A DNA stretch of 16,179 nt from assembly GCA_937893835.1 (NCBI GenBank), contig CALCSS010000170.1:1-16179 (forward strand). The letters are read 5' to 3'. Origin of the DNA: an uncultured Fidelibacterota bacterium. GTDB taxonomy: Bacteria > Fidelibacterota > Marinisomatia > Marinisomatales > UBA1611. Under the pieces are notes generated by a model. The model ran no database searches. It was not told the DNA's origin and worked only from the letters and a program-made list of their open reading frames with translations. Position 1 is the stretch's first letter. Every line of letters begins with the position of its first letter. Below are positions 6,081 through 13,925 of this stretch, piece by piece. Both the position numbers and the translations under genes were made by a program.

Positions 6081-6917
6081 CTAACTATTATTTAGATGAT
6101 TCTCTCTTATAATTCCACGACCAACCACTCCTAGAATGACCAGGATACCTCCAGCGCGAGCGGTGGTACTCATGGACTCTCCCAAGAACAGAAAGGCAAA
6201 GATTGGATTGAAGATAGGTTCAATGACAGGATATATGATCGCATCCAATGCTGATACATATCTTATGGCGTTACTATAAATGATGTAGGACACTCCAAGT
6301 TGTACCACTCCTAAGAATATTAGCATTGCCCACGCACTTTGATCATATGTCAATTCACCAAAATAAAATGGGAAACAGATGAAGAATGTCAAGATATTAC
6401 CAAGCAATACAGAATCGATCGGTCGTCCATTTTTCTGTTTTCGCATGAAAAGTGTCAGACCAGCAAAACCAACACCAGAGAACACTGCAAACAGATTGCC
6501 CCATAATTGATCAAAGGATAGCTCCTCTAAAAAGAAGAAACCAAGACCTGACAAGATGATCATAATTGCCAACCAATCCACCTTTGTTGACCTTTCTCCA
6601 AGAAAGGAAAATCCAAAGAGTGCCACGTATACGGGTGCAGCGTATTGTATCAGTATGACATTCCCTGAAGTTGTCATCTTATTGCCCATAACAAAACAGA
6701 TGACCATCAATGCATAACAAAGAGCACCAGCCCAGGTATTGATCCCAAATCGAAGATCGCGGGGCCTACTATATCCAAAGATCACGATCGCCGTAAGACC
6801 ACTACGTAATCCAGCAATGACCATTGGTGGCCAAGGTATCAACTTTATCATGAATCCACCCGTGCTCCATATCACTCCAGTAAGTACCAGAAGCATGATG
6901 GCGTTCCTTCGATTCAA
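6081..6917 (-). CDS. EamA/DMT-superfamily transporter
   Basis: The 278-residue integral membrane protein has about ten predicted helices arranged as two EamA repeats. The first repeat begins with the hallmark LTGVIWSTGGFMIKLI near residue 11; the second begins around residue 134 and includes GVVQLGVSYIIYSNAIRYVSALDAIIYPVIEPIFNPIFAFLFLGE (about 208-253), the conserved helix 8-9 loop of this superfamily. Members usually export amino acids, nucleotide precursors or other metabolites; the substrate here is unknown. The start is probably TTG at 6917, forming a TTGA overlap with the HPP gene and keeping the basic MNRRNAI lead typical of the family. ATG at 6896, with AAGGA 8 bases upstream, is a strong alternative. 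It is co-transcribed with the HPP-family gene. Confidence 0.93.
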   Translation of the reverse strand: MNRRNAIMLLVLTGVIWSTGGFMIKLIPWPPMVIAGLRSGLTAIVIFGYSRPRDLRFGINTWAGALCYALMVICFVMGNKMTTSGNVILIQYAAPVYVALFGFSFLGERSTKVDWLAIMIILSGLGFFFLEELSFDQLWGNLFAVFSGVGFAGLTLFMRKQKNGRPIDSVLLGNILTFFICFPFYFGELTYDQSAWAMLIFLGVVQLGVSYIIYSNAIRYVSALDAIIYPVIEPIFNPIFAFLFLGESMSTTARAGGILVILGVVGRGIIRENHLNNS

Positions 6918-7384
6918 ACTAGATCTCGAAGATATGGCTTGGCAACATGACCAATAAACGCAAGAATTAACACACTTATAATGATCGCAGAACCGGAAGA
7001 ATTCGTATATCCTACCAGTGTCACACCCAATGCAGTACCAGCCGCTGGTGGATGTTCAACGTCCATGACAACCATGATCAATATCGTGATCCCTACTGAT
7101 AATGAGAACCACAATGCCTTGAACAATAGAACATCCATGAAAGGAAACACTGCAAAACAGGCACCCACAAAAAATCCTACTAAATGCCCCCCTATGATCC
7201 GTTTTGGTTCTGCTGAAACATTATTTGGCATTGTAAATACAATAAAGGCAGTCGCCCCTATGCTTGCGATGACAACTGGATTATCTGATAAGATAATGGT
7301 GATAAGGAATACCGTTACTGCCGCATAGCAACTCTGGCGAACATAATCTTTCCAGTAAGAGGGGAATTTGGGGTCTAATCTCAT
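6914..7384 (-). CDS. HPP-family integral membrane protein
   Basis: The 156-residue protein has four predicted membrane segments and the diagnostic DVEHPPAAGTALGV motif (about residues 110-123), the HPP triad that names the family. The family also conserves SIGATAFIVFTMP and RIIGGHLVG here. Some plant and cyanobacterial HPP proteins transport nitrite across membranes, but bacterial functions are mostly untested. I place the start at ATG 7384-7382: the frame is open further upstream, but that extension runs through the terminator hairpin of the preceding gene and reads as non-conserved sequence. It overlaps the EamA gene by 4 bases (TTGA). The 87-base gap to the PuuD-like gene contains that terminator, so it needs its own promoter or readthrough; no clear promoter is visible. 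Confidence 0.9.
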   Translation of the reverse strand: MRLDPKFPSYWKDYVRQSCYAAVTVFLITIILSDNPVVIASIGATAFIVFTMPNNVSAEPKRIIGGHLVGFFVGACFAVFPFMDVLLFKALWFSLSVGITILIMVVMDVEHPPAAGTALGVTLVGYTNSSGSAIIISVLILAFIGHVAKPYLRDLV

Positions 7385-7415
7385 TATTATATATCTTTGA
7401 ACTTTAGAAAAGTAC

Positions 7416-7446
7416 AAAAAAAGCCCTCTGTTAGACAGAGGGCTTT
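7416..7446 (-). terminator. Intrinsic terminator after the PuuD-like gene
   Basis: An 11-bp perfect stem (AAAGCCCTCTG at 7420-7430, complement at 7436-7446) has a 5-base loop and, on the minus strand, ends in a run of seven T residues (7422-7416). It lies 25 bases after the stop of the PuuD-like gene and before the HPP start at 7384, separating the two transcription units. Confidence 0.92.
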
Positions 7447-7471
7447 CCTTTTCACATCTTGACAAAGATAA

Positions 7472-8296
7472 TTAGAAACCCTTTATGGTACCTGATTTTT
7501 TATATAACTGCCAAACGACATGCCACCCCAGTGCCACCATGATGACAAGTGCCAACCAATTGGTAGAGTCGGTTATTCCAAAGTTACCGCCAGCAAAGAT
7601 CGTGGTATGCTGGTTGATCATGGTCCAGATCAGTGGTACGCTCATATAGGTGTTATGCTTGGAACGTAAGCCTGCCAAAGCGGCAAGGTCGGCATCTGGT
7701 GCTTCTCCATTCTTTATAGAGGTGATGATCTTCTGCTGAGCAGGCCAGATCCTGAACCAGACATTAAATGCCATATTTGTTCCAAATAATGCACCAAGAT
7801 GAATATTGAACGCACGGTAACTAAAACCAGCATTGAACTTCATTAGGTAGATGATACCGGCAATAAGAAGGAATATAACACCGGTCATGACACGCACATC
7901 TTTTATCAATCCACTGCTGTAAAGATAGTCATAGGCAAATACTGCTAGAAATGTGACCAGAAGCATCACATGTGCAAAAGAGGTCACCTCGGTACCATTG
8001 TCAAACATATTATTACCAGGTGAGGTCCCCATCGACATTGCACCATCCCAGAATATCACATGTAATAGTACAACACCAGTCACCCAGGTATAGGCAGCGC
8101 CCCAACGAAACCAGAATAAGGTTCTTGGCATAAGCTCGGGGACAACCTTTTGCTTTGTATCTGCATCCATCGTTGCAACGAAATGGGCACCGATCCAATT
8201 GAAAAAATATAGTAGACCGATCCAAACTATGCCTGCTATGATATGCAACCATTTGAAAACTGGATGCAAAGCCTCATATAATGATCCTAGCTCCAT
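7472..8296 (-). CDS. PuuD-like membrane domain protein (urate oxidase N-terminal family), no cytochrome c domain
   Basis: The 274-residue membrane protein with about seven to eight helices matches the N-terminal domain of urate hydroxylase PuuD (Urate_ox_N). It opens with LHPVFKWLHIIAGIVWIGLLYFFNWIG (10-36) and has histidines in or near helices (His11, 18, 38, 79, 109, 166, 214, 230, 259), FNAGFSYRAFNIHLGALFGTNMAFNVWFRIWPAQQ in the middle, and a final GWHVVWQLYKKSG. Complete PuuD adds a C-terminal cytochrome c with CXXCH; this protein ends without it and has no cysteine. No other purine-degradation gene is nearby, so calling it a urate enzyme is not justified; a heme-binding membrane electron-transfer role is plausible. 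The start has AGGAGAG upstream. It forms a single-gene unit ending at its own terminator. Confidence 0.82.
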   Translation of the reverse strand: MELGSLYEALHPVFKWLHIIAGIVWIGLLYFFNWIGAHFVATMDADTKQKVVPELMPRTLFWFRWGAAYTWVTGVVLLHVIFWDGAMSMGTSPGNNMFDNGTEVTSFAHVMLLVTFLAVFAYDYLYSSGLIKDVRVMTGVIFLLIAGIIYLMKFNAGFSYRAFNIHLGALFGTNMAFNVWFRIWPAQQKIITSIKNGEAPDADLAALAGLRSKHNTYMSVPLIWTMINQHTTIFAGGNFGITDSTNWLALVIMVALGWHVVWQLYKKSGTIKGF

Positions 8297-8340
8297 AATA
8301 TTATTCTCTCCTACAATTTAATTATTATTACAAACTAATA

Positions 8341-8369
8341 AATTTATGCGATGAAATGTTATTAAACAA
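8341..8369 (-). promoter_or_regulatory. Possible promoter for the PuuD-like gene
   Basis: In the 78-base gap after the glutamate-synthase-like stop, the minus strand shows TTGTTT (8369-8364) and TAAATT (8346-8341) separated by 17 bases, a fair match to a housekeeping -35/-10 pair. No terminator for the upstream operon is visible in the gap, so readthrough is also possible. Confidence 0.3.
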
Positions 8370-8374
8370 AAGAT

Positions 8375-9952
8375 CTAAGCATCGGGATAGGGGAATAAGG
8401 TCTCCAAGGATGTGACCTTTCCATGCTGATCCTTATACACGATGTGGTCTCTTTTGAATTTTGTATAGGAATCCAACCCTGAGGCTGCTGCGAGAGTATG
8501 TAGACCATTGCGTAATGTAATAACATAGTTCAACACTCTCCATTTTTTCTCATCAACGACCAAAGCTTTTTGGTGATCTGGGTCGGTGGTCGCAACTCCT
8601 ACGGGACATTTGTTCGTATGGCACTTCTGTGCACCAATACAACCGACTGAAATCATCATGCCACGAGCGATATTGACAAGGTCAGCTCCAGAGGCAAGGG
8701 CAATCGCGATCTTGTCTGGACTAAATAACTTTCCGCTGGCAAATAGTTTGACCCTGTCTCTGACACCATGTCTTCGTAGCGCATCATCGCAATAGATAAT
8801 CCCTGATCTGACCGGAACACCCATGCTGTCAGCCATTTCCTGATATGTCGCACCAGAACCTCCTTCTCCACCATCTACTGTTATATAGTCAGGACCTCTT
8901 CCCGTTTCTGACATATAGCGTGCAAGCTCATCAGCACTATCAGGCCCTCCCATAACTATCTTCATTCCGATTGGTTTACCTCCCTGCAAACGCATCTCAT
9001 CAATAAAATCAAACAAAGACGCCAGATCGTGGAATTGATTATGGCGATTTGGTGAATCTACAGTCTTCCAAGGCTCTACTCCTCTGATCTCTGCTATCTC
9101 CTCATTGACCTTGCTGCCTTCTACATGCCCACCACGAATCTTTGCTCCTTGGGCAAGTTTGATCTCAAAACAACGTAGCTGTGGATGTGCTGCCTTTTCC
9201 TTGAATTTTTCCCAACTAAATGTCCCATCCTCATTCCGTACACCAAAGATACCTGATCCGATCTGCATGATAACATCTCCTCCTCCAATGGTATGATAAG
9301 GAGCGAGTCCACCTTCTCCAGTATGGACCCATGAACCTGTGGCCATTCCCAGTCCATGACTAATGGAACTAATGGCGTTCTCGCCCAATGCACCATAACT
9401 CATTGCGCTCATACCCACTGGTCCTCTCACTCTCCATGGTGTTTTACACTGTGGACCGATCACTATGGCATCCTCCTCGGGTAGCGTCCATGGTGACACC
9501 TCTACATCTTCCAAATGTTCGTTTCGTGAAAACAGCCCTTCTGTACCCACGTACCTTCTGGTCTTGATCTTTGGCATTGCCTCTATTTTCATCTCTTCTT
9601 TTTGCTTTGGGAACATTGAGTTTCTTATATAGAGACCAGGCTGATCAAAGTCTCGTTTTGAGCCGAATGCGATTACTGTTTTCAGGTACTTTCCCTGAAC
9701 AACAATATTAGAAAAATCAATTCTGCTAAAGGGCCGTCCCTCATCATCCGAATCAAAGAGATATTGCCTGAATTCAGGCCCTAGCATTTCCAAAAAATAC
9801 CTGACGCGACCAAGCAGTGGAAAATTTCTCAGAACCGAATGTTGGCTCTGTCTCTTGTCATGGATGTACCAAAATAAAAATAGGATCGGCGGTACTGATA
9901 TCATGATCAGAACTAGGCTAGTGATAACAATTAATCCAATGTCTTGGAACAT
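8375..9952 (-). CDS. Membrane-anchored FMN-binding glutamate synthase family protein (GltB central-domain type)
   Basis: The 525-residue protein is one N-terminal membrane helix (about residues 6-30) followed by the FMN-binding (beta/alpha)8 domain of glutamate synthase. Landmarks are PVGMSAMSYGALG (178-190), GGHVEGSKV (274-282, the loop before the flavin), YITVDGGEGGSGA (356-368) and SGADLVNIARGMM (421-433). The [3Fe-4S] motif CIGAQKCHTNKCPVG has Cys438, 444 and 449. The glutaminase domain and GXGXG C-terminal domain of full GltB (about 1500 residues) are absent, so ammonia must come from a separate source if it makes glutamate. Many proteins of this stand-alone type have no proven activity. 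The start has AAGGAG 6 bases upstream, 18 bases after the Usp gene, and it is the last gene of the long operon. Confidence 0.93.
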   Translation of the reverse strand: MFQDIGLIVITSLVLIMISVPPILFLFWYIHDKRQSQHSVLRNFPLLGRVRYFLEMLGPEFRQYLFDSDDEGRPFSRIDFSNIVVQGKYLKTVIAFGSKRDFDQPGLYIRNSMFPKQKEEMKIEAMPKIKTRRYVGTEGLFSRNEHLEDVEVSPWTLPEEDAIVIGPQCKTPWRVRGPVGMSAMSYGALGENAISSISHGLGMATGSWVHTGEGGLAPYHTIGGGDVIMQIGSGIFGVRNEDGTFSWEKFKEKAAHPQLRCFEIKLAQGAKIRGGHVEGSKVNEEIAEIRGVEPWKTVDSPNRHNQFHDLASLFDFIDEMRLQGGKPIGMKIVMGGPDSADELARYMSETGRGPDYITVDGGEGGSGATYQEMADSMGVPVRSGIIYCDDALRRHGVRDRVKLFASGKLFSPDKIAIALASGADLVNIARGMMISVGCIGAQKCHTNKCPVGVATTDPDHQKALVVDEKKWRVLNYVITLRNGLHTLAAASGLDSYTKFKRDHIVYKDQHGKVTSLETLFPYPDA

Positions 9953-9970
9953 AGAGTACTCCTTAAAAAA

Positions 9971-10855
9971 TCATTTAACTATCAATACTGGGCAGTCGCA
10001 ATTTCTCATCACATTCAATGGCTTGCTACCCAAAAAAAATTTTGCTATGGGTGACTGTGTGGATGCACCCATAATGATGATATGATCTTGCCCGGCAGTT
10101 TCAACGATAGAATCGACAGGGTCACCCACTTTGAAGTGTGCCTCAGCCTCCACGCCGCTCCTGCGCATCATTTTCACTGCCCTAGCTGATGCATGTCTAT
10201 ACTCATCACCAAAATGCTCGTCATTGCTTATGGTCAAGAGATCAACCTTATTGTTGAATGCCTGAGCAACACGTACACCATATTTTACAGCCTTGGACGT
10301 GCCAGGTGAATCATCAACCGCCAATAGGATCTTATAATCTTGATCTAGATCAAAATTATTGACCACAAATATTGAACTATCAATGTACTGTACCAGGTCA
10401 TGTGCCATGCTGCGCTTCCCACTTCCACCAATGATCGTCAGATCATATTCATGGGTCTGGACCTCATCCCTTAACTCATCAATGATCTCACCATTTCTCA
10501 GGATCAGACTTAGGTCTTCAATGGTAGAGCCCTGCAAGAGCATCTCTGCCCTACCTGCTCCACTATCAACCAACGAGTGTTTGGGAAAACCATCACACAT
10601 ATCCTGTGAATCTATGAATTGATTTTTTTCAAGATATTTATATGCCCACTCTAGTACATCAACGCCAGGTCTATCAATGTCCCATGACTCCATAAGCTCA
10701 TTCGCAAGACTAACATCCTTCATGCTGAACTCACTTATCTTTTGTCCAACATCTACAATGGTGGTCGAGGCTTTAAGGATTCGTGCGATATTCATCCCAA
10801 CATCTAGTGTCGGTCCTGAATATTCCTTGCTGCTGATAGCGATCAATATCTTCAT
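9971..10855 (-). CDS. Tandem universal stress protein (UspA family)
   Basis: About 294 residues in two Usp domains. The first begins MKILIAISSKEYSGPTLDVGMNIARIL and runs to about residue 150. The second begins DYKILLAVDDSPGTSKAVKYGVRVAQAF and ends with HIIIMGASTQSPIAKFFLGS and VMRNCDCPVLIVK, the C-terminal nucleotide-loop region. The usual GxxG...GS loop is partly altered (GASTQ in place of GxxG), so ATP binding is uncertain. The protein is cytoplasmic. I chose ATG 10855, which makes a 4-base ATGA overlap with the anion permease, over an in-frame TTG five codons upstream. Usp domains are often adjacent or fused to ion and anion transporters and may regulate them; pairing with the SLC13 permease fits that. 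Confidence 0.9.
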   Translation of the reverse strand: MKILIAISSKEYSGPTLDVGMNIARILKASTTIVDVGQKISEFSMKDVSLANELMESWDIDRPGVDVLEWAYKYLEKNQFIDSQDMCDGFPKHSLVDSGAGRAEMLLQGSTIEDLSLILRNGEIIDELRDEVQTHEYDLTIIGGSGKRSMAHDLVQYIDSSIFVVNNFDLDQDYKILLAVDDSPGTSKAVKYGVRVAQAFNNKVDLLTISNDEHFGDEYRHASARAVKMMRRSGVEAEAHFKVGDPVDSIVETAGQDHIIIMGASTQSPIAKFFLGSKPLNVMRNCDCPVLIVK

Positions 10856-12267
10856 AATAGCATAGGCCAATAAAAGGTCGAGATCATAAAAAGCAGCAAT
10901 ACTGATATGACAAAGAGTTTCCAGCCTGCCTTAAAATAATCACTGGACGAAATAAGACCCGTGGAATGTATAATCATACATGTGGGAGATGCCACAACAG
11001 TTAGGTAGGCAAATGCTGATGCTACTGAGGTCATGATTCCCATTAATATTGCATTCCCACCCATATCTAGTATGATCGGTCCAAGCACTGCAACGGTGGC
11101 AGCATTGCTCAGTAAATTTGTTAGAATGCCTGTTACGACAACTGCCACAAACCAACGTACAATTGCAATATCCTGAAATACATGCTCCAGATATTGGAGA
11201 GTCTGCTCAGCGACCCAAAGTGCTGCACCTGTCTCCCTCATCTGGATACCTAGAGATATTGCTGCACCAAACAATAGGATCACACCCCAATTCGTATTTT
11301 TATTGATGTCCTGCCAGTCAACTAGGCCAAAGGAGATATAAAGAAACACTCCGCTCAATGCGACAATTCCAAGTCCTATGAACGGACTTAAAAAGATCCA
11401 ACCAAAAAAGACCACCAAGAAAATTGCTATTGCCATATATTGATTCGCGTTCATTTCTCCGGTCTTTGCAACCTTGACCTTAAGTTTTCTGACAGATGAA
11501 TCCATGATCTTTTGGGACGGAGTGAATGTATACCATACTATCGCTGCCACGATCGGGATCTCGATCAATAGCATGGGATACGTGAACTTCATCCAGTCAA
11601 GATATGAGACGGTTCCCATTCCAAATTCTGATAAATAACCGATCATGATGACATTTCGACCACCACCTGAGGGGGTACCAATGGAACCAATGGCACAGCC
11701 ATAGGCTATTGAGAACAGTAACACGGTAGAGAGATTCGTTGCCTTATCAGTATCCAGTCCAGCATTACGAATCAATGCCAGCGCAACGGGCAACATCATT
11801 GCACCAACTGTGTGTTCTCCAATGAAAGATGATAGCAAGGCGGAGATCGTCACAAACCCTAGCACAATGCGCCAGGTCTTATTACCTGTGACATTGATAA
11901 CACTCAGTGCGAGTCTCTTATCTAACCCTTGATTGACCAAGGAAACGGCAAGCATCAGAGATCCCATTATGAAAAAGACCGCGTCACTCATGAAAGATGA
12001 TGCAACTCCATCTGCAGTATCAACACCAAGGATCACTTCCATGATAAGGATCAGGATCGCAACAGCAGGCAGAGGTATCGATTCACTGATGATCAGAATC
12101 AGAGTTACACCCACAATGATCAAAGTACGATGTCCCTCCGGCGATAGACCATCTGGTGAGGGTATATAAAAAAATGAGATACTTAGTAAAAAAGAGAGAA
12201 TGAGCCACTTTTTTCGAGTAACCCAAAATAATACATTTGATATGGAACGTGCTGAAAAACCAAACAT
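10852..12267 (-). CDS. SLC13/DASS family anion permease
   Basis: The 471-residue integral membrane protein has about 11 to 12 helices in two inverted repeats, as in the divalent anion:Na+ symporter family (dicarboxylates, citrate, sulfate). The opening SPDGLSPEGHRTLIIVGVTLILIISE (37-62) is typical. In the second repeat LLSNAATVAVLGP (385-397) matches the SNT-type ion/anion motif, but at the equivalent position of repeat 1 the protein reads SSFIGEHTVGAMMLP (146-160), with EHT replacing SNT. The GTPPN loop is also altered to GTPSGGGRN (197-205). Substrate specificity therefore cannot be transferred from CitT or VcINDY. Its position directly after molybdopterin synthase genes (27-base gap) suggests an oxyanion such as molybdate or sulfate, an inference. 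It is followed by a Usp gene. Confidence 0.9.
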   Translation of the reverse strand: MFGFSARSISNVLFWVTRKKWLILSFLLSISFFYIPSPDGLSPEGHRTLIIVGVTLILIISESIPLPAVAILILIMEVILGVDTADGVASSFMSDAVFFIMGSLMLAVSLVNQGLDKRLALSVINVTGNKTWRIVLGFVTISALLSSFIGEHTVGAMMLPVALALIRNAGLDTDKATNLSTVLLFSIAYGCAIGSIGTPSGGGRNVIMIGYLSEFGMGTVSYLDWMKFTYPMLLIEIPIVAAIVWYTFTPSQKIMDSSVRKLKVKVAKTGEMNANQYMAIAIFLVVFFGWIFLSPFIGLGIVALSGVFLYISFGLVDWQDINKNTNWGVILLFGAAISLGIQMRETGAALWVAEQTLQYLEHVFQDIAIVRWFVAVVVTGILTNLLSNAATVAVLGPIILDMGGNAILMGIMTSVASAFAYLTVVASPTCMIIHSTGLISSSDYFKAGWKLFVISVLLLFMISTFYWPMLL

Positions 12268-12294
12268 TGGTATTCAGAACTTATCAATTAATGA

Positions 12295-12711
12295 TCAATG
12301 ATATCTACATTCGCTTGGAATCTTTGTACCATCCTTAAGGATTGCCCATTTCCAAATAGGAACACGTTTTTTTAATTCTGATATGAAGAAGGTGATGGCC
12401 TCTAGGCCTTCATTCCTATGTTTTGACCATATTACAACATGCAGACTTGTCTCTCCTACTGCCACTGTTCCAACCCGATGCTTGCAAAATAGATCGCTTA
12501 TAGGATATATATTTGCTGTTTCAATGGCTATCCTTTTCAATTCTGATTCAGCCATTCCCTCATATTGTTCGTATTCCAGCTCTTTTATCTCCTGTCCATT
12601 TTCCTTCGATCTCACCCTTCCATTGAATATAAGCTCAGACCCTTGCTCTAAGCGACCATCATCAGATGGAAACGGATCAATGGGACGATCGATGATCTCA
12701 ACTATGACCAT
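12295..12711 (-). CDS. moaE: Molybdopterin synthase catalytic subunit MoaE
   Basis: The 138-residue protein inserts two sulfurs from MoaD thiocarboxylate into precursor Z (cPMP), giving molybdopterin. The family pattern is clear: FNGRVRS (29-35), ELEYEQYEGMAESEL (44-58), HRVGTVAVGE (78-87), WSKHRNEG (95-102) and the active-site stretch LKKRVPIWK, where Lys114 and Lys121 have the 7-residue spacing of the two essential lysines of E. coli MoaE (119 and 126). It starts directly after the MoaD stop with no gap, so the two subunits of the heterotetramer are made in step. No key residue is missing. Confidence 0.96.
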   Translation of the reverse strand: MVIVEIIDRPIDPFPSDDGRLEQGSELIFNGRVRSKENGQEIKELEYEQYEGMAESELKRIAIETANIYPISDLFCKHRVGTVAVGETSLHVVIWSKHRNEGLEAITFFISELKKRVPIWKWAILKDGTKIPSECRYH

Positions 12712-12957
12712 TTAGCCCCCTTGCACAGGTGGAATGAGAACAACTTCGTCGCCATCATGTAGCACCACATCACCTTTGACATATTGTTGATTAATTGCAA
12801 CACTAAGGCCAACACCATCTAATCTCCCATCTGCGCGATCTCTGACCATCTCTTCTAGCTCAGTTGTCGTTGCACCAATTTCAATTTCAAGGATCACCTC
12901 ACCCGTGCCCAAGGCATATTTGACCTGAGAAAAACATTTTAACTTTACCTTGATCAT
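12712..12957 (-). CDS. moaD: Molybdopterin synthase sulfur-carrier subunit MoaD
   Basis: The 81-residue ubiquitin-fold sulfur carrier ends in ...IPPVQGG. The terminal Gly-Gly is the site that MoeB adenylates and that then receives sulfur as a thiocarboxylate, used by MoaE next door. The ATG overlaps the end of the rhodanese-MoeB gene by 4 bases (ATGA) and the moaE start follows its stop at once, so activator, carrier and catalytic subunit are translationally linked. ThiS is an alternative GG-tail carrier but is shorter and would not sit beside MoaE. Confidence 0.95.
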   Translation of the reverse strand: MIKVKLKCFSQVKYALGTGEVILEIEIGATTTELEEMVRDRADGRLDGVGLSVAINQQYVKGDVVLHDGDEVVLIPPVQGG

Positions 12958-13925
12958 AATTCAATCGTCTCTGTTTTATGATTCATGCCATCATATATCA
13001 TTAGTTTACCGATCAGATTCGGGCGTATTCCTAGGATGATCTTTACAGCCTCCAATGCTTGAATGTTACCTATGATTCCAGGAAGCATTCCCAGAACTCC
13101 CGCCTCACTACAATTTTTACTATTACCATGATCTGGAAACAGGTCTGTATAACCACAACTTCCATTTACATTCAAAACCGATACCTGCCCCTCATACCTA
13201 TAAAGTCCTCCATAGATCATTGGAACATTGTATTCCTTTGAGAAATGGTCGATCAATTCTCTGGATGCATTATTATCTGTCGCATCGATCACAATATCCA
13301 GATTCCTGAAGAATGAGGCACCATTGTCTGCCTCAAGATAGGAGTCAATTATTTCAATGGATGCTGCCCCATAAATTTTTTTTAGTTTTTGTTTTGCCAC
13401 GTCAACTTTTGACGATCCAATATCATCGATACCATAAAGGACTTGCCTATGAATATTACTTTGCTCGACAATGTCACCATCCATTATAACAAGCTTCATT
13501 ACGCCAGCGCCAATAAGCGCTTGGGCAGCGGGGCAACCAAGACCGCCCATCCCGACTATGCCCACCCTTGAGTTCATTAACTTTCTTTGACCTTCCACCC
13601 CAATCTCTTCGAGGATGATCTGACGTGACCAATGACTCATATCTATCTTATCCAATAGAAATGTATTCCAGGATTCGACCCCGCCTGATAGACTGTATGC
13701 ATCACTCAATCCCTTTTCAATGATCAGGCCTTCAGTGACAAGACCATATTGACATATGAGGACCACATCTTTGTCTGATATTGGGAGGTTTCTTTCATCA
13801 GCGACGATATGATCGATGCCAATGATAGGCATTTCATCTCTTTGCTCTTTCTGACGAAGGTCAATTGCAGTAAAAGAGTGTCCTCCCTTTATCCAAAGAT
13901 CCAGATCTTTTGGATCGAGCCTCAC
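12954..13925 (-). CDS. Rhodanese-MoeB/ThiF fusion, MoaD-activating sulfurtransferase/adenylyltransferase
   Basis: About 323 residues. Residues 1-92 form a rhodanese-like domain with IDLRQKEQRDE and an active-site loop CQYGLVT whose Cys (58) is the likely persulfide carrier. Then comes a ThiF/MoeB E1-like fold: HWSRQIILEEIGVEGQRKL, nucleotide loop GMGGLG (125-130), Asp149, Asn157 and Arg160, DATDN (214-218) and the catalytic-type Cys272 in NCSEAGVLG. Known MoeZ/MOCS3/Uba4 proteins carry the rhodanese domain at the C-terminus; here it is N-terminal. The two CxxC pairs that bind zinc in MoeB are lost (a lone Cys257, no C-terminal pair). The start GTG 13925 gives a GTGA overlap with moeA and has GGGGGA 7 bases upstream; GTG 13940 is possible but lacks a ribosome site. 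Confidence 0.9.
   Translation of the reverse strand: MRLDPKDLDLWIKGGHSFTAIDLRQKEQRDEMPIIGIDHIVADERNLPISDKDVVLICQYGLVTEGLIIEKGLSDAYSLSGGVESWNTFLLDKIDMSHWSRQIILEEIGVEGQRKLMNSRVGIVGMGGLGCPAAQALIGAGVMKLVIMDGDIVEQSNIHRQVLYGIDDIGSSKVDVAKQKLKKIYGAASIEIIDSYLEADNGASFFRNLDIVIDATDNNASRELIDHFSKEYNVPMIYGGLYRYEGQVSVLNVNGSCGYTDLFPDHGNSKNCSEAGVLGMLPGIIGNIQALEAVKIILGIRPNLIGKLMIYDGMNHKTETIEL

Noticed and set aside
7385..7465. In-frame N-terminal extension of the HPP-family gene
   Set aside because: The open frame covers the terminator hairpin of the upstream gene, and the extra residues do not look like HPP sequence. The ATG at 7384 is the better start.
8013..8252. Minus-strand open frame inside the PuuD-like gene, and other long frames antisense to real genes
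   Set aside because: They have no recognisable domains and lie wholly inside well-supported genes; they are shadows of those genes.
7472..8296. Assigning urate hydroxylase activity outright
   Set aside because: The cytochrome c domain and all purine-pathway context are missing, so only family membership is supported.
8375..9952. Calling this gene a complete glutamate synthase large subunit
   Set aside because: Only the FMN/[3Fe-4S] central domain is present; the glutaminase and C-terminal domains are missing.
10856..10870. TTG start five codons upstream of the Usp gene
   Set aside because: The ATG at 10855 forms an exact ATGA overlap and begins the conserved MKILIAIS strand.
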